A stretch of 64,000 nucleotides of DNA from Paludibacteraceae bacterium (GCA_016297215.1 JAEDGZ010000008.1:8609-72608); one strand, 5' to 3'. Counted from the first letter of the stretch, positions 1-8,836 are shown. Translations and numbers: made by a program. Notes: a model not told the origin generated them from the letters alone.

Positions 1-63
1 CGCGAAGTGGAAGGCTACCTCTGGTATGCACAACAAGGAAAATTAGAACGCGCTAATGGATGA
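1..63 (+). CDS. C-terminal end of a probable AddA/UvrD-like helicase-nuclease (partial)
   Basis: Frame 1 is open from the window edge and ends in TGA at 61-63, leaving about 20 residues that begin REVEGYLWYA and end ERANG. In Bacteroidota the AddB-like nuclease gene is usually preceded by the UvrD/RecB-type exonuclease subunit, whose last residues often read like GYLWY. The next gene downstream is AddB-like and on the same strand, which supports the guess. The fragment itself is too short to prove it. Confidence 0.4.
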   Translation, partial: REVEGYLWYAQQGKLERANG

Positions 64-129
64 AAGATAAATCATGGAGTTGCGGTCTATAGGTGTCGCA
101 CAATGCCCTTTACCGTCAAAGGTAACTTT

Positions 130-217
130 AACTCCCCCACTGCTAATTAAGAATTAAGAGGCGCAGCAACTCCCCCGCCTCTCCTGTAAGGAGGGGAGGG
201 GGTACGGGGGCGGGATG
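130..217. repeat. Intergenic repeat block upstream of addB
   Basis: The 262-base gap 64-325 carries a fragment of the AT-rich heptamer element (140-165, with AATTAAG units) and a GC-rich imperfect palindrome (169-217, CTCCCCC...GGGGGAG type) related to the family F element found in the AddB-like gene and in the MITE. No promoter or gene was recognised in the rest of the gap. Confidence 0.55.
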
Positions 218-325
218 GTACACTCGGCATCCGGCCGCAAAAAAAAATGCACCCAAAAACCATGCATAAACACATAAAGGTAATCCGTCTTTCTCCTATT
301 TCCTTAATCATTAATCCCAACAAAC

Positions 326-3058
326 ATGAATAGTTTCCTACAACAAACAGCCCAAGATATAGTGAACCACTACTCGTGGGAGGGACTACGTGATGTAACG
401 CTGGTATTCCCCTCGCGGCGCGCGGGGCTGGTACTGAAAAACGAGTTGAAGCAACTGCAACGTGAGCAATATCCTGCCCCCGTCTTCTTGCCCACTATCA
501 CCACGTTGAGCGAACTCTTCGACACCCTCTCGCCTTTGCAGCAAGAGGACGAACTGAGACTTATCTGCCGACTATTCCGTATCTACAAAGAGGTTACCGG
601 CGAGCAGATAACGCTGGATTTGTTCTACGGCTGGGGGCGACAAATCATCTCCGACTTCAACAATATCGACAAAGCCGTACCCCAAAATGAGGTGAAAGCC
701 TTTTTCGAAAACACCATCGCCGCGCGCGAGTTGGAGCAGGTAAAGTTAGACGAAGAGACTACTGCAAGATTAAAAGACCTGCTTCGACAGTCCGGCGCCC
801 GCAAAGATTATAATGAAGAGTCTGTACAGGCGAAGTATGATGCCCTGTGGCGCAATCTCTACACCATCTATCTCCGCCTCAATGAGCAACTGCAAAGCGA
901 GGGAAAAGGTTACGAAGGTGCACGTATGCGAGCCGCCTTGGAGCATGTCGAAGAGAGAATAGCGGAAGTGGGCGAACAAAAATCTTACTGCTTCATCGGT
1001 TTCAACTACTTGCTGCGTGTAGAGAAAGAGTTGATGCGTTGGTTCAGAGACCACCGAAACGGACGTTTCTATTGGGATTATGTGGCGGACTTCCAAACGA
1101 ATACCAAGGCGTTTGCGTTCGTAGAGCAGCATATTCGTGATTTGGGCAACGCCGCTGAGCCTATGCCGTGGACGCAACCCAAACCGATAGAGGTCATCGC
1201 GACCACCACAGGCAATGCGCAAGCGCAGTATGTCGCGCCGTGGCTACAAACGCACTATACGAAGCAAGGCGAGCGGACGGCGGTGGTGATTTGCGATGAA
1301 GGGATGTTGGAGCCCGTCATCTACGCCCTGCCCGCGCTGGTTTTAAGCGGAGTAAATGAGCCCGCGCCTATCAATATCACCAAGGGCTTTCCGCTCGCCA
1401 ACACCAAGGTCTATGCCCAAGTGCTGCAAGTGCTGGAGCAACAGACAATCAAGAATACAGGGGACGCAGGCGTCTCGCCTGCGGGAACTTCTTACAATGA
1501 GCTATCAGCCATATTGGACTTGCTGCTACAAACGCTTGATGAGAACCAAAAGTCTCCCTTTAAGGGAGATGTAGAGGGGCGTGAGGGGCTTAACAATTGG
1601 CATACGCTCCTTCTTCGCGAGTCTGTCTATCAACTGCGCTGTGCTATCAACAGTTTCCGCCAACTCACTTCCGACCCGCTCTTGCGAGAGGCAATCACCT
1701 CGCTGCCACTGTTGCGCAACCTGCTGGTGCATTTCCTGAGCGGCATCTCGCTGCCTTTCAACGGTGAGCCGATTACGGATATTCAAGTGATGGGTGTGCT
1801 GGAGACCCGTATGCTTGATTTCGATAACTTGCTGTTGCTCAATGTGGAAGAAGGCGTGGTGCCTCAACAGCAGGCTGACCTCTCCTTTATTCCTTATTAC
1901 CTGCGCAAGTCTTACCACATGCCTACCAAGGACGAGGGGGCGACCGTCTATGCCTACAACTTCTTCCGACTCATGGCGCGTGCGAAGCATGTTACGCTGC
2001 TCTTTAGCGAAGCCGAGACCGCCATGGGGCGCAAGACCATGTCCCGCTTCATCATGCAGATGATGGTCAATCCCAAACATTTCACCATCCGCAAACGCTC
2101 ACTGAATGAAGCAAAAAACGCCAATTCTTATACCTCAGATTATTCCGATAACTCAGAGAAGAATCTAATAAGTACTTCATCCTGTGTCCTTCATCCTTCA
2201 TCCTTCACATCTCTCTCCCCCTCTGCCATCAACACCTACATCGAGTGCCGTCGCAAGTTCTATTGGCAGTATGTGGAGCACCTGCGTCAGGTGGAGCCCG
2301 ACACTCTGATTTTCGCTTCCAATACGCTCGGCACCTTTGTTCACCAAGTGATGGAAGACCTATACAAACCTCGATTAAACACGCCGCTGGACGTCGGATG
2401 GTTGGAACAAACTGCCAACGACAATGCACTGCTGACAGAGACGCTTCGACAAACCTACGAGGAGGTGAGCGAGAAGAGTGGAGTGGAGTACCATTTCGAC
2501 CGACACCCGATGGAGAACATCGTGATTATTGAGTTTGTGAAGAACATCTTGCGCCGCGACAAGCAAGACGCGCAAGACCACGGGCTGACGATACTCCTCA
2601 CGGAGCAAAAGCGTTCTTTCTTGTTGGATGGCGTGAAGATAGGCGGTAGCATCGACCGCATGGATAAGTTGGGCAACAGGGTACGCATCGTGGACTACAA
2701 GACGGGCTCCTATCACGCCGAGCGATTGGCTACCACGTGGGATGAACTATTAGAATCTCCCAATGCACATTATATCCTCCAAACGCTCATCTACAGCGAA
2801 GCCGCACTACAAGGACTTTCCAACGCGCAGTTGACCCCCCATCTCTATTTTACCCAGAAGAATCTCAACCAAACCGACGGCATGGTGAAGATAGAGGGGG
2901 TAGCGGTAGAAAACTACCTCGACATCCGCAGCGAGTTCCTTGCCCGACTGCAAAAAAAAGTGTCGGACATCAAGTCCGACACCGAGTTCCCGATGGTTGC
3001 AGAAGACCAATGTAAGTCCTACTGCCCATTCCGCTTGCTCTGCGGCAAAACTGTTTAA
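326..3058 (+). CDS. addB: AddB-like PD-(D/E)XK nuclease with Fe-S cysteines
   Basis: This is the probable second subunit of an AddAB-type helicase-nuclease, which processes double-strand DNA ends for recombination in the cytoplasm. The N-terminal 500 residues look like a degenerate UvrD-like helicase fold. The C-terminal RecB-type nuclease has its signature GGSIDRMD...VDYKTG around residues 772-795. Cys641, Cys896, Cys900 and Cys906 are placed like the AddB iron-sulfur cluster ligands. The length, 910 aa, is close to that of Bacteroides homologues. The coding frame contains three stretches that look like repeat insertions: a GC palindrome at 1460-1484 (reads TGDAGVSPAG), a TCTCCCTT palindrome at 1550-1591 (reads KSPFKGDVEG) and a TCATCC-rich tract at about 2178-2215. 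All keep the frame open. It probably forms an operon with the gene ending at 63. Confidence 0.85.
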   Translation: MNSFLQQTAQDIVNHYSWEGLRDVTLVFPSRRAGLVLKNELKQLQREQYPAPVFLPTITTLSELFDTLSPLQQEDELRLICRLFRIYKEVTGEQITLDLFYGWGRQIISDFNNIDKAVPQNEVKAFFENTIAARELEQVKLDEETTARLKDLLRQSGARKDYNEESVQAKYDALWRNLYTIYLRLNEQLQSEGKGYEGARMRAALEHVEERIAEVGEQKSYCFIGFNYLLRVEKELMRWFRDHRNGRFYWDYVADFQTNTKAFAFVEQHIRDLGNAAEPMPWTQPKPIEVIATTTGNAQAQYVAPWLQTHYTKQGERTAVVICDEGMLEPVIYALPALVLSGVNEPAPINITKGFPLANTKVYAQVLQVLEQQTIKNTGDAGVSPAGTSYNELSAILDLLLQTLDENQKSPFKGDVEGREGLNNWHTLLLRESVYQLRCAINSFRQLTSDPLLREAITSLPLLRNLLVHFLSGISLPFNGEPITDIQVMGVLETRMLDFDNLLLLNVEEGVVPQQQADLSFIPYYLRKSYHMPTKDEGATVYAYNFFRLMARAKHVTLLFSEAETAMGRKTMSRFIMQMMVNPKHFTIRKRSLNEAKNANSYTSDYSDNSEKNLISTSSCVLHPSSFTSLSPSAINTYIECRRKFYWQYVEHLRQVEPDTLIFASNTLGTFVHQVMEDLYKPRLNTPLDVGWLEQTANDNALLTETLRQTYEEVSEKSGVEYHFDRHPMENIVIIEFVKNILRRDKQDAQDHGLTILLTEQKRSFLLDGVKIGGSIDRMDKLGNRVRIVDYKTGSYHAERLATTWDELLESPNAHYILQTLIYSEAALQGLSNAQLTPHLYFTQKNLNQTDGMVKIEGVAVENYLDIRSEFLARLQKKVSDIKSDTEFPMVAEDQCKSYCPFRLLCGKTV
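1460..1484. repeat. Family A palindrome inside the AddB-like gene
   Basis: The core is GCAGGCG-TCT-CGCCTGC, the same sequence as the intergenic copy at 8242-8266. It is read through in frame as a short GDAGVSPAG peptide. Confidence 0.8.
1550..1591. repeat. Family F palindrome inside the AddB-like gene
   Basis: TCTCCCTT and AAGGGAGA arms are followed by GTAGAGGGG. The same core is found in the centre of both MITE copies (6440-6470 and 8954-8984). Here it is translated as SPFKGDVEG. Confidence 0.75.
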
Positions 3059-3065
3059 TTCGGCA

Positions 3066-6059
3066 TCACATCATGTGCGGTGGCGGACCCATAGGCGGCA
3101 TGCCGGGTTTGCCGCCGCTCTCTATCATCTCTTGCATGCGCCCGCCCATCCCCGTGGCTTTGAGGTTGCCCATGCGGTTGAGGCGGTAGGTGAAGGTGAG
3201 CATGAAATAGGTGGGCAGCGTGTTGTATTTGGCATAACTGACCACGTTGTCGCTCACCACCTGCACGATGTTCTTCTTCTGGTGCAGGATGTCGTAGGCT
3301 TGCAGCGCGAGCGTGGCGTTGCCCCAACTCTTCTCTATCTCCGCATTCAGAATCACCTCGTTCACCTTGCCCGACAACTCGTAGCCGTAGCGGTCGGTGT
3401 AGCTGCACTCCGCCGATATATTCCACGACTTCGGCAGGTGGAACTCGAGGTCGCCCGTAACCGTCCAGTTGAACACATTGCTGGTGCTGGCGGCGGTGAT
3501 GTTGTTGTGCGTGTAACTATACGTGGCATTTCCCCGCACACCCACGTCCACGATGTCGTGCGTAAAGCGCAGTGTCAGGTCTTCCGAGGCTTGGAAATTC
3601 CCCGTGAGCGACTGCTCGCCGAGGGGGATATAACGGATGTCGCCATCGCTCGCCAGCGTGCCTTCGATGGTCGATGTGTATGCCACGCGCTGGTTGTAGC
3701 CGACCATGGTGCGGGTGTTGAACTGGAACATCTTGTTGCAGAAAGGAGTGTTGTACATCAGGTCTGCGCTGATGTTCCACGGCAGCGCATCGGCGTTCAC
3801 CGTCTGGCTGTATTTCTTGCCCGTGCCGTCGTAGAGCGTGTTGCTCACTAATGCGTTCTGTGTGAAAGAGCCGCGGATGCCTGTCATTATCGAGGAGAAT
3901 CGTGTCTCGTTGAAGCGCGAGTACATACCGAAGAAGTAATGTTGGAAGGCGGGTCGCAGCGAGAGGTTACCGATGGTCTCGTTCATCGCGTCGGAGTTGT
4001 TGCGCACGGGAATCATCTGAGTGATAGTTGGTTGCGACACTCTGCCGCGATAGCGGACACGCGCAAACTCTTTCTTGCCGAACTTGTATCGGAAGTTGAT
4101 GGACGGCGCCACGTTCCACGAACAGACCACGGTGTCTCTGTTGAGCACATCGCCATAGTAGGTGGTGGAATGGGTCTGTGTCAGTATGCCGCGTACACCT
4201 ACAGTCAGGTCGCTTTTCTCAGTCAGCCAGCGGTAGTTCACCTCCAACTGCTCTTGGTAGAAGAGGTTGCTCAGCGCGTTGCTGTAGGTGGAGTCGTAGG
4301 CATATTCCGATGAAACTGCACTCCCGAGCAACTCCCTCCCTTCGTAGGTAGGGTCGGGTAGGGGTCGGCTGTATTGGTCTTTCGTGGAGTTACGAATAGA
4401 ACCTGAGAATCGGGGCGCAATCTCCAGCAGGTGGTTGGTCTTGTAGATAGGCTCCACGTAGGACATGCGGATGTTGTATTGCAGGTCGTTGCTGCGGCTG
4501 AAGGTATGCTGGTCCACCGTGCTTGCGTTGAGCAGCCGGTCGAAGGCAAACGTCTCCGAGTAGCCGTCGGTATTGCTGTAGTTGATTCGTCCCGTCAGCG
4601 TCAGCGACCGCCCGGGGTGCTGAAACTTATGGTTGTAGGTCAGTCGCATGCCCGCCGTGATGGTGCGGCTCGTGTCTTGCTGATTTTGATAACCGTCGTT
4701 CACCGTGTCTTGCTGATTTTGATAACCGTCGTTCACAAGGCTGTCCGAGCGGTAGTAGGTGTAGTCATCGTTGCCCACCGAAGAGGTGCCGGTGTAGGAT
4801 AGGGTAGGTTGCAGAATCAACTTGTTGATACTGTCTATCTGATACTGAAACTCCAAGCGAAGATTTACATCCCATGTCTGCGCAAACTTATTCGTAGAGT
4901 CGTTGTTCAGGTAGGTAATCTCCCCCGCGTATTGCTCTTTGTTGGTCTCAGAGCGGGTGTCGTTGTACGAGTGGCTGAACGACAAGTCGCCGCCCATGAG
5001 CAGACTTGTCTTATCATCCCGTTTGGTGATACGGTCGTTGAAGTCGATGTTGGTGTTCGCGCCGAGATTCTCGCTGCGGGTGATGCCGGCGTTGGCGTTT
5101 TGCCCGAAGTTGCCGCGTCCGCGCGCCATACGCACCTCGTTGGTGTTGTTCGCCGAGCCGATGATGGTCGTCTGGCTCTCGCCCAGCAGCAGGTTCGTGA
5201 AGAGGTTGGCGTTGTAGCGGAAGTCGTCCTCAAAGAAGTGCTTTGCCAACTCGGCGGAGGTGTTTCCGTAGGCGGGGTCGCCGTAGTTGAACCAGCCCTC
5301 GTTCTCCGTTACCATGTCCGCGCCTACCGACCCCGCGTATTTGCCAAACACGCCTTTCTTGCGGTCTTTCTTGAGCGTCAGGTTGATGATATGCTCCGTG
5401 TCGTCGTCCTCGAATCCCGTCAGTTTGGCGGTCTCTGACTTCTCGTCTATCACCTGTATCTTCTCTATCATCTCGGCGGGGATGTTCTTCGTGGCGGACT
5501 GCACGTCGTTGCCGAAGAATTTCTTCCCGTCTATGCGCACCGCGGTGATGGTCTCGCCGTTGACGGTTACGTTACCTTGCTGGTCCACCTGCACGCCGTT
5601 CATCTTCTTCAGCAGGTCTTCCACCATCGCGTTCTCGTTCACTTTGTATGCCGCGGTGTTGTACTCGATGGTGTCGCCTTTCACGGTCATCTCGGCGGCA
5701 TGCCCTTGCACCTGCACTTCTGCCAAGTGCTGCACGTCTTCGCGCAGGCGAATGGTCTTCATGCTCACGTCTTTGCCCTCTACCGTAACCGCCACCACTT
5801 GCTCTTTGAAGCCGATGTTAGAGACAAACAACTTGTACTGTCCGTTCTTCACGTTGGTCAGGTAATACTCTCCGTCGAAGTCGGTCTGTGCGCCCTGCAC
5901 CATCGTGGAGTCTCCGTTGTGGTAAGCAAACAGCCGCACGGTACTCATCTCCAGCAGGCTGCCGTCCGTGGCACTCACCACCTTCCCGCTCACTGTATAT
6001 TGCGCCGCCGCGGACAATGCCCCGAGGCACAATGCTATAAATAGAATCGTCTTTTTCAT
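3066..6059 (-). CDS. Outer-membrane beta-barrel protein with carboxypeptidase-like N-domain
   Basis: The 997-aa protein has a signal peptide (MKKTILFIALCLGALSAAAQ), then a carboxypeptidase-regulatory-like domain (about residues 20-110), a TonB plug-like region (about 125-220, with IRIDGKKFFGND) and a long Asn/Tyr/Thr-rich barrel ending in a Gly/Met/Pro tail (GMPPMGPPPHMM). This order matches the Bacteroidota family with an OMP_b-brl_3 barrel, related to TonB-dependent receptors. The substrate is unknown. No SusD partner is adjacent. Two sequence oddities lie in the barrel: an exact 33-bp tandem duplication at 4671-4736, and at about 4330-4368 a CTCCCTCCC...GGTAGGGTCGGG tract resembling a family F insertion, read as RPLPDPTYEGREL. 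The stop codon lies 7 bases from the stop of the AddB-like gene on the other strand (convergent). Confidence 0.85.
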   Translation of the reverse strand: MKKTILFIALCLGALSAAAQYTVSGKVVSATDGSLLEMSTVRLFAYHNGDSTMVQGAQTDFDGEYYLTNVKNGQYKLFVSNIGFKEQVVAVTVEGKDVSMKTIRLREDVQHLAEVQVQGHAAEMTVKGDTIEYNTAAYKVNENAMVEDLLKKMNGVQVDQQGNVTVNGETITAVRIDGKKFFGNDVQSATKNIPAEMIEKIQVIDEKSETAKLTGFEDDDTEHIINLTLKKDRKKGVFGKYAGSVGADMVTENEGWFNYGDPAYGNTSAELAKHFFEDDFRYNANLFTNLLLGESQTTIIGSANNTNEVRMARGRGNFGQNANAGITRSENLGANTNIDFNDRITKRDDKTSLLMGGDLSFSHSYNDTRSETNKEQYAGEITYLNNDSTNKFAQTWDVNLRLEFQYQIDSINKLILQPTLSYTGTSSVGNDDYTYYRSDSLVNDGYQNQQDTVNDGYQNQQDTSRTITAGMRLTYNHKFQHPGRSLTLTGRINYSNTDGYSETFAFDRLLNASTVDQHTFSRSNDLQYNIRMSYVEPIYKTNHLLEIAPRFSGSIRNSTKDQYSRPLPDPTYEGRELLGSAVSSEYAYDSTYSNALSNLFYQEQLEVNYRWLTEKSDLTVGVRGILTQTHSTTYYGDVLNRDTVVCSWNVAPSINFRYKFGKKEFARVRYRGRVSQPTITQMIPVRNNSDAMNETIGNLSLRPAFQHYFFGMYSRFNETRFSSIMTGIRGSFTQNALVSNTLYDGTGKKYSQTVNADALPWNISADLMYNTPFCNKMFQFNTRTMVGYNQRVAYTSTIEGTLASDGDIRYIPLGEQSLTGNFQASEDLTLRFTHDIVDVGVRGNATYSYTHNNITAASTSNVFNWTVTGDLEFHLPKSWNISAECSYTDRYGYELSGKVNEVILNAEIEKSWGNATLALQAYDILHQKKNIVQVVSDNVVSYAKYNTLPTYFMLTFTYRLNRMGNLKATGMGGRMQEMIESGGKPGMPPMGPPPHMM
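4671..4736. repeat. Exact 33-bp tandem duplication in the barrel gene
   Basis: Units 4671-4703 and 4704-4736 are identical. They add 11 residues, giving two successive NDGYQNQQDT segments in a probable surface or periplasmic loop. Confidence 0.95.
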
Positions 6060-6082
6060 CCCTTGACAGGCAAAGCCTTTTT

Positions 6083-6217
6083 CTTAATTAAGAATTTTGA
6101 ATTAAGAATTAAGAGAACACAGGAATTGAATTTCAGAGCATGAGCACTCATAATTCCTAATTCATAATTCATAATTAGCATGCGCCCTCATAATTCATAA
6201 TTCATAATTCATAATTA
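6083..6217. repeat. AT-rich heptamer-armed element (family H, copy 1)
   Basis: AATTAAG-type heptamers on the left and ATTCATA-type heptamers on the right flank a core containing GAGCATGAGCACTC, followed by a second short segment with GCATGCGCC. The same design recurs at 14160, 23164, 24757, 27411, 37798 and 41285. Confidence 0.75.
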
Positions 6218-6330
6218 TATCGCTTTGCCACTGCCTACCAAACAAACATTGTGCCAAAACTTCCTATATAATGTGCTTTTTAACCAATTTTATGATAAGA
6301 CCCTATTGGGAGTTTGAGATTTGGTAGTAA

Positions 6331-6545
6331 ACGTGAGTTCGATATAAGCAAATACTTTCAGCAGTCAAAGACTAATTTGGTTTTTGGTAATGAATTCATG
6401 ATGAATTATACGGAAATTATATGTTAAAGAAAAGCGAAGTCTCCCTTCAAGGGAGATTTAGAGGGTCGTTTTTGGAAATGTTTGTTGAAATTAAAAAAAC
6501 ATCGTTGGCTCGATGTGTTATGTATCTTATTTCGAGTTCGCGTGT
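6331..6545. mobile_element. MITE-like element, copy 1 (215 bp)
   Basis: The element starts with ACGTGAGTTCGATATAAG and ends with CTTATTTCGAGTTCGCGT. The reverse complement of the end matches the start at 14 of 18 positions, so these are terminal inverted repeats. The seven bases GTAGTAA occur immediately before (6324-6330) and immediately after (6546-6552), as expected for a target-site duplication. It has no coding capacity. The interior holds a TCTCCCTT/AAGGGAGA palindrome and an AATTATATGTTAAAG motif. A second copy is at 8845-9057. Confidence 0.85.
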
Positions 6546-6570
6546 AGTAAGGGTTATAAGCCGTCAATCT

Positions 6571-6611
6571 CGAAAACGACTCGAAAACGACTCGAAAACG
6601 ACACGAAAAAA
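6571..6611. repeat. Short tandem repeat, 11-bp unit CTCGAAAACGA
   Basis: Just over three copies lie between the MITE and the end of the MATE gene. The rest of 6546-6700 holds an inverted repeat CCATTAAAG (6641-6649) / CTTTAATGG (6665-6673), which could help to end the minus-strand MATE transcript. Confidence 0.7.
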
Positions 6612-6700
6612 AAAGCCGTTAATTTTATGCCTCCATTAGCCCATTAAAGTTCATTAAAACAATGCTTTAATGGTTCTTTATAGGGCATTTAATGGAGAAA

Positions 6701-8068
6701 TTAACAGCAACGCTCCTCCTCTTTATTGCTATGCAGTTTCCTTACATCGTGTCGGATGCGCAGCAGGCAGAGAACGGCGGTGGCACCCAAGCCCACCACG
6801 TATGCCAGAATCAGCCCCTCCGGACCTAATCCGCAGGGGAACGCCAGCAGGTAGCCGACGGGCAGGTTCAGCACGATGTACGCCAAGAAAGAGATGTAGG
6901 GGATAATCTTCACGTCCTGTATGCCGCGCAGGATGCCGATAGACACGTTCTGTATGCCGTCAAAGAACTGATAGGTGGCGGCGCAGACCAGCAACACGGC
7001 AGCCAAAGACGCGACCTCCGCATTGCTCGTGAAGAGCAAAGGAATCTGATGGCGCAGGACTACAAACCCGATCGCCGCAAGGATATTCCACGCGATGACC
7101 ATGTGCAGTGCGGCTTTCGCACTCATCACCATCTTGTGGTAGTCTCGTGCGCCGTAGCAGTGCGACACGCGGATGGTGGTTGCCGCCCCCATCGCCAGCA
7201 CTATCTGGAATACACAGTTGCCCATCGTGTTCATAATCTGATTAGCGCTGATGGCTATCGTGCCGAACCAGCCCATCATGATACCCGTGAAGACGAAGGC
7301 AAACGCCTCGAGAAACATCTGCCCCGCGATAGGCAATCCGATGAAAATCAGTCGCTTCATCTCGCGCATGGAGAACATCCTAAGGTGCCAGCCCTGTATG
7401 TAGGGGCGTAGCCAACGGGTGCCGATGAAGATTAGCACTATTGCTATCGGTCCGACGGCGCGGGCAAGAAAGGTGGCGAGGGCGGCACCCTCGATACCCA
7501 TCTCGGGGCAGCCGCAGGCGCCGTAGATAAACAGCCAGTTGAAGAAGACGTTGAGCAGGTTAGCAGCCAGCAGCACCACCATGGAAATCCACGTGTTGCC
7601 TATGCCTTCCAAGAACTGCTTGAACGTGGCAAACACCATCACGAAGGGGATGCTGTATGCCATGATTCGGTAGTAGGTAAGCGATGCGTCCACCACCTCG
7701 CGGGGTTGCCCGAGGTGGTAGAGTAGGGGCTGGAAGGCCAACTGCAAGAGCATGAGTAGCACGCCCGCTACGAGGTAGAGTATCAACCCGTTGAAGAGCC
7801 ATGTGTGGGTGTTCTCCCGCTGTCCGCGACCTACGAGCGCGCCTACGATGGGGGTCAGGCTCATAGAGATACCGAGTGCAAAGAGGAAGAACAGCATCGC
7901 CACCTGTCCGCCGAAAGACACGGCTGCCAGCGGCAACGCATCCTCGCCGCCCCAGCGACCGACCATGATGTTGTCCGCCAACTGCACCAGTATCTGCCCT
8001 AACTGCGCCACCACAATCGGCAGCGCCAACTTCAGATTAGCAATATAGTAAGGGATATACTTTTTCAT
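6701..8068 (-). CDS. MATE family multidrug efflux transporter
   Basis: The 455-aa inner-membrane protein has about 12 hydrophobic segments arranged as two MatE repeats. The N-terminal part reads LALPIVVAQLGQILVQLADNIMVG, the typical MATE start. It is expected to export cationic drugs or metabolites in exchange for Na+ or H+. Length matches the NorM/DinF group (about 440-460 aa). It is transcribed alone on the minus strand from a recognisable promoter at 8189-8221, with a leader of about 110 bases that contains a GTTGAG/GTTAAG tandem repeat. The substrate cannot be told from sequence. Confidence 0.92.
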   Translation of the reverse strand: MKKYIPYYIANLKLALPIVVAQLGQILVQLADNIMVGRWGGEDALPLAAVSFGGQVAMLFFLFALGISMSLTPIVGALVGRGQRENTHTWLFNGLILYLVAGVLLMLLQLAFQPLLYHLGQPREVVDASLTYYRIMAYSIPFVMVFATFKQFLEGIGNTWISMVVLLAANLLNVFFNWLFIYGACGCPEMGIEGAALATFLARAVGPIAIVLIFIGTRWLRPYIQGWHLRMFSMREMKRLIFIGLPIAGQMFLEAFAFVFTGIMMGWFGTIAISANQIMNTMGNCVFQIVLAMGAATTIRVSHCYGARDYHKMVMSAKAALHMVIAWNILAAIGFVVLRHQIPLLFTSNAEVASLAAVLLVCAATYQFFDGIQNVSIGILRGIQDVKIIPYISFLAYIVLNLPVGYLLAFPCGLGPEGLILAYVVGLGATAVLCLLRIRHDVRKLHSNKEEERCC

Positions 8069-8077
8069 ACGTATGTA

Positions 8078-8141
8078 GTTGAGTGTTGAGAGTTAAGTGT
8101 TGAGAGTTAAGTGTTACGAGTTAAGTGTTGAGTGTTGAGTG
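8078..8141. repeat. GTTGAGAGTTAAGT-type tandem repeat in the MATE leader
   Basis: Irregular repeats of GTTGAGTGTTGAGAGTTAAG lie between the MATE start codon and its promoter. Related GTTGAG repeats occur inside the methyltransferase gene at 48972-49008 and 49438-49473. Confidence 0.75.
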
Positions 8142-8188
8142 CGCAGGTGTTCTGCATGCCGAGTATAATCAGTAAACAAATTCAGCGT

Positions 8189-8221
8189 GCAAAGGTACTG
8201 CTTTTTTCTGACATAGTCAAA
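8189..8221 (-). promoter_or_regulatory. Bacteroidota promoter for the MATE gene
   Basis: On the minus strand TTTG (8218-8221), 20 bases, then TACCTTTGC (8189-8197). This fits the -33/-7 consensus of the Bacteroidota primary sigma factor. Confidence 0.75.
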
Positions 8222-8241
8222 TTTATCCCCTAAAAACATCT

Positions 8242-8266
8242 GGGGACGCAGGCGTCTCGCCTGCGG
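8242..8266. repeat. Family A palindrome (intergenic)
   Basis: The GCAGGCG-TCT-CGCCTGC core is the same version as the one inside the AddB-like gene at 1460-1484. Confidence 0.8.
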
Positions 8267-8300
8267 TCAGTTTGGAACAAACTGTTTGATTATGCAATGT

Positions 8301-8362
8301 CCTGTCCGGTGTGCGCAGGCGTCCCCGCCTGCCTGTCCGGGTGCGCAGGCGTCCCCGCCTGC
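8301..8362. repeat. Two tandem family A palindromes
   Basis: Two copies, about 31 bases apart, of TGTCCGG-GTGCGCAGGCG-TCCC-CGCCTGC. Each has 7-bp arms GCAGGCG/CGCCTGC. Close relatives occur at 17874, 42412, 44539, 49500 and 55520. Confidence 0.85.
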
Positions 8363-8370
8363 TAAAAAAT

Positions 8371-8494
8371 ACAACCTCTATAACCACTACAACCTCTACA
8401 ACCTCTATAACCTCTATAACCTCTATAACCTCTATAGCCTCTATAACCACTATAACCTCTACAACCTCTATAACCTCTATAACCACTATAATCT
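8371..8494. repeat. 9-bp minisatellite, unit AACCTCTAT
   Basis: About 14 units with AACCTCTAT, AACCTCTAC and AACCACTAT variants. There are no spacers, so it is not a CRISPR array. Frames through it read as (YNL)n or (GYR)n, which is low-complexity and probably not translated. Confidence 0.9.
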
Positions 8495-8585
8495 AACAAG
8501 CCACACACCCATTCTACGTAAATAAACAACATTTCTATAGCACTCTCCTCCCACCCCCAAAAAAAATACAAAAAAGCAAATTTTA

Positions 8586-8617
8586 TTTGCACAATTCAAA
8601 GAAAAACACTACCTTTG
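8586..8617 (+). promoter_or_regulatory. Promoter of the 6S-like RNA
   Basis: TTTG (8586-8589), 20 bases, TACCTTTG (8610-8617). Transcription should begin near 8622-8625. There is no nearby start codon with a good reading frame, which fits a non-coding transcript. Confidence 0.7.
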
Positions 8618-8622
8618 CACCG

Positions 8623-8836
8623 CAGTTGATACTTGGGGAGTACATATTTATTTAGTAGCGTTATAAGCCAACCTTGATATTTTGAAACTTCGACACTTTC
8701 AAAAAGTCATTTATACATTCAAGCATGGGTTATGCACGCTCACGCGTTGCGTGAGTTTTCTGTGCGTAAATTTGAATGTATAAGGGTAGTCGAAGACCTC
8801 AGAATATCAAATGAAGCAACCCGAAAATTCACGCTT
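8623..8836 (+). ncRNA. ssrS: Probable 6S RNA (Bacteroidales-1 type)
   Basis: Starting just after a strong promoter, this stretch folds into one long interrupted hairpin. TTGATATT (8674-8681) pairs with AATATCAA (8803-8810), CTTCGAC with GTCGAAG, and TTATACATTCAA (8711-8722) with TTGAATGTATAA (8771-8782). The tip is CTCACGC/GCGTGAG. Length near 200 nt and a rod with an open central bubble are the hallmarks of 6S RNA, which binds RNA polymerase. The call rests on shape and promoter, not on a model search. A T-rich stretch (8835-8843) may end it, and a MITE copy is inserted at that point. Confidence 0.55.

Noticed and set aside
8371..8494. Possible CRISPR array
   Set aside because: The unit is 9 bases without spacers. 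The other repeat families are also not separated by unique spacers of constant length, and no cas gene is present.
8286..8592. Open frames through the 9-bp minisatellite (YNL or GYR repeats)
   Set aside because: Pure repeat translation in several frames on both strands, with no conserved start, so not a gene.
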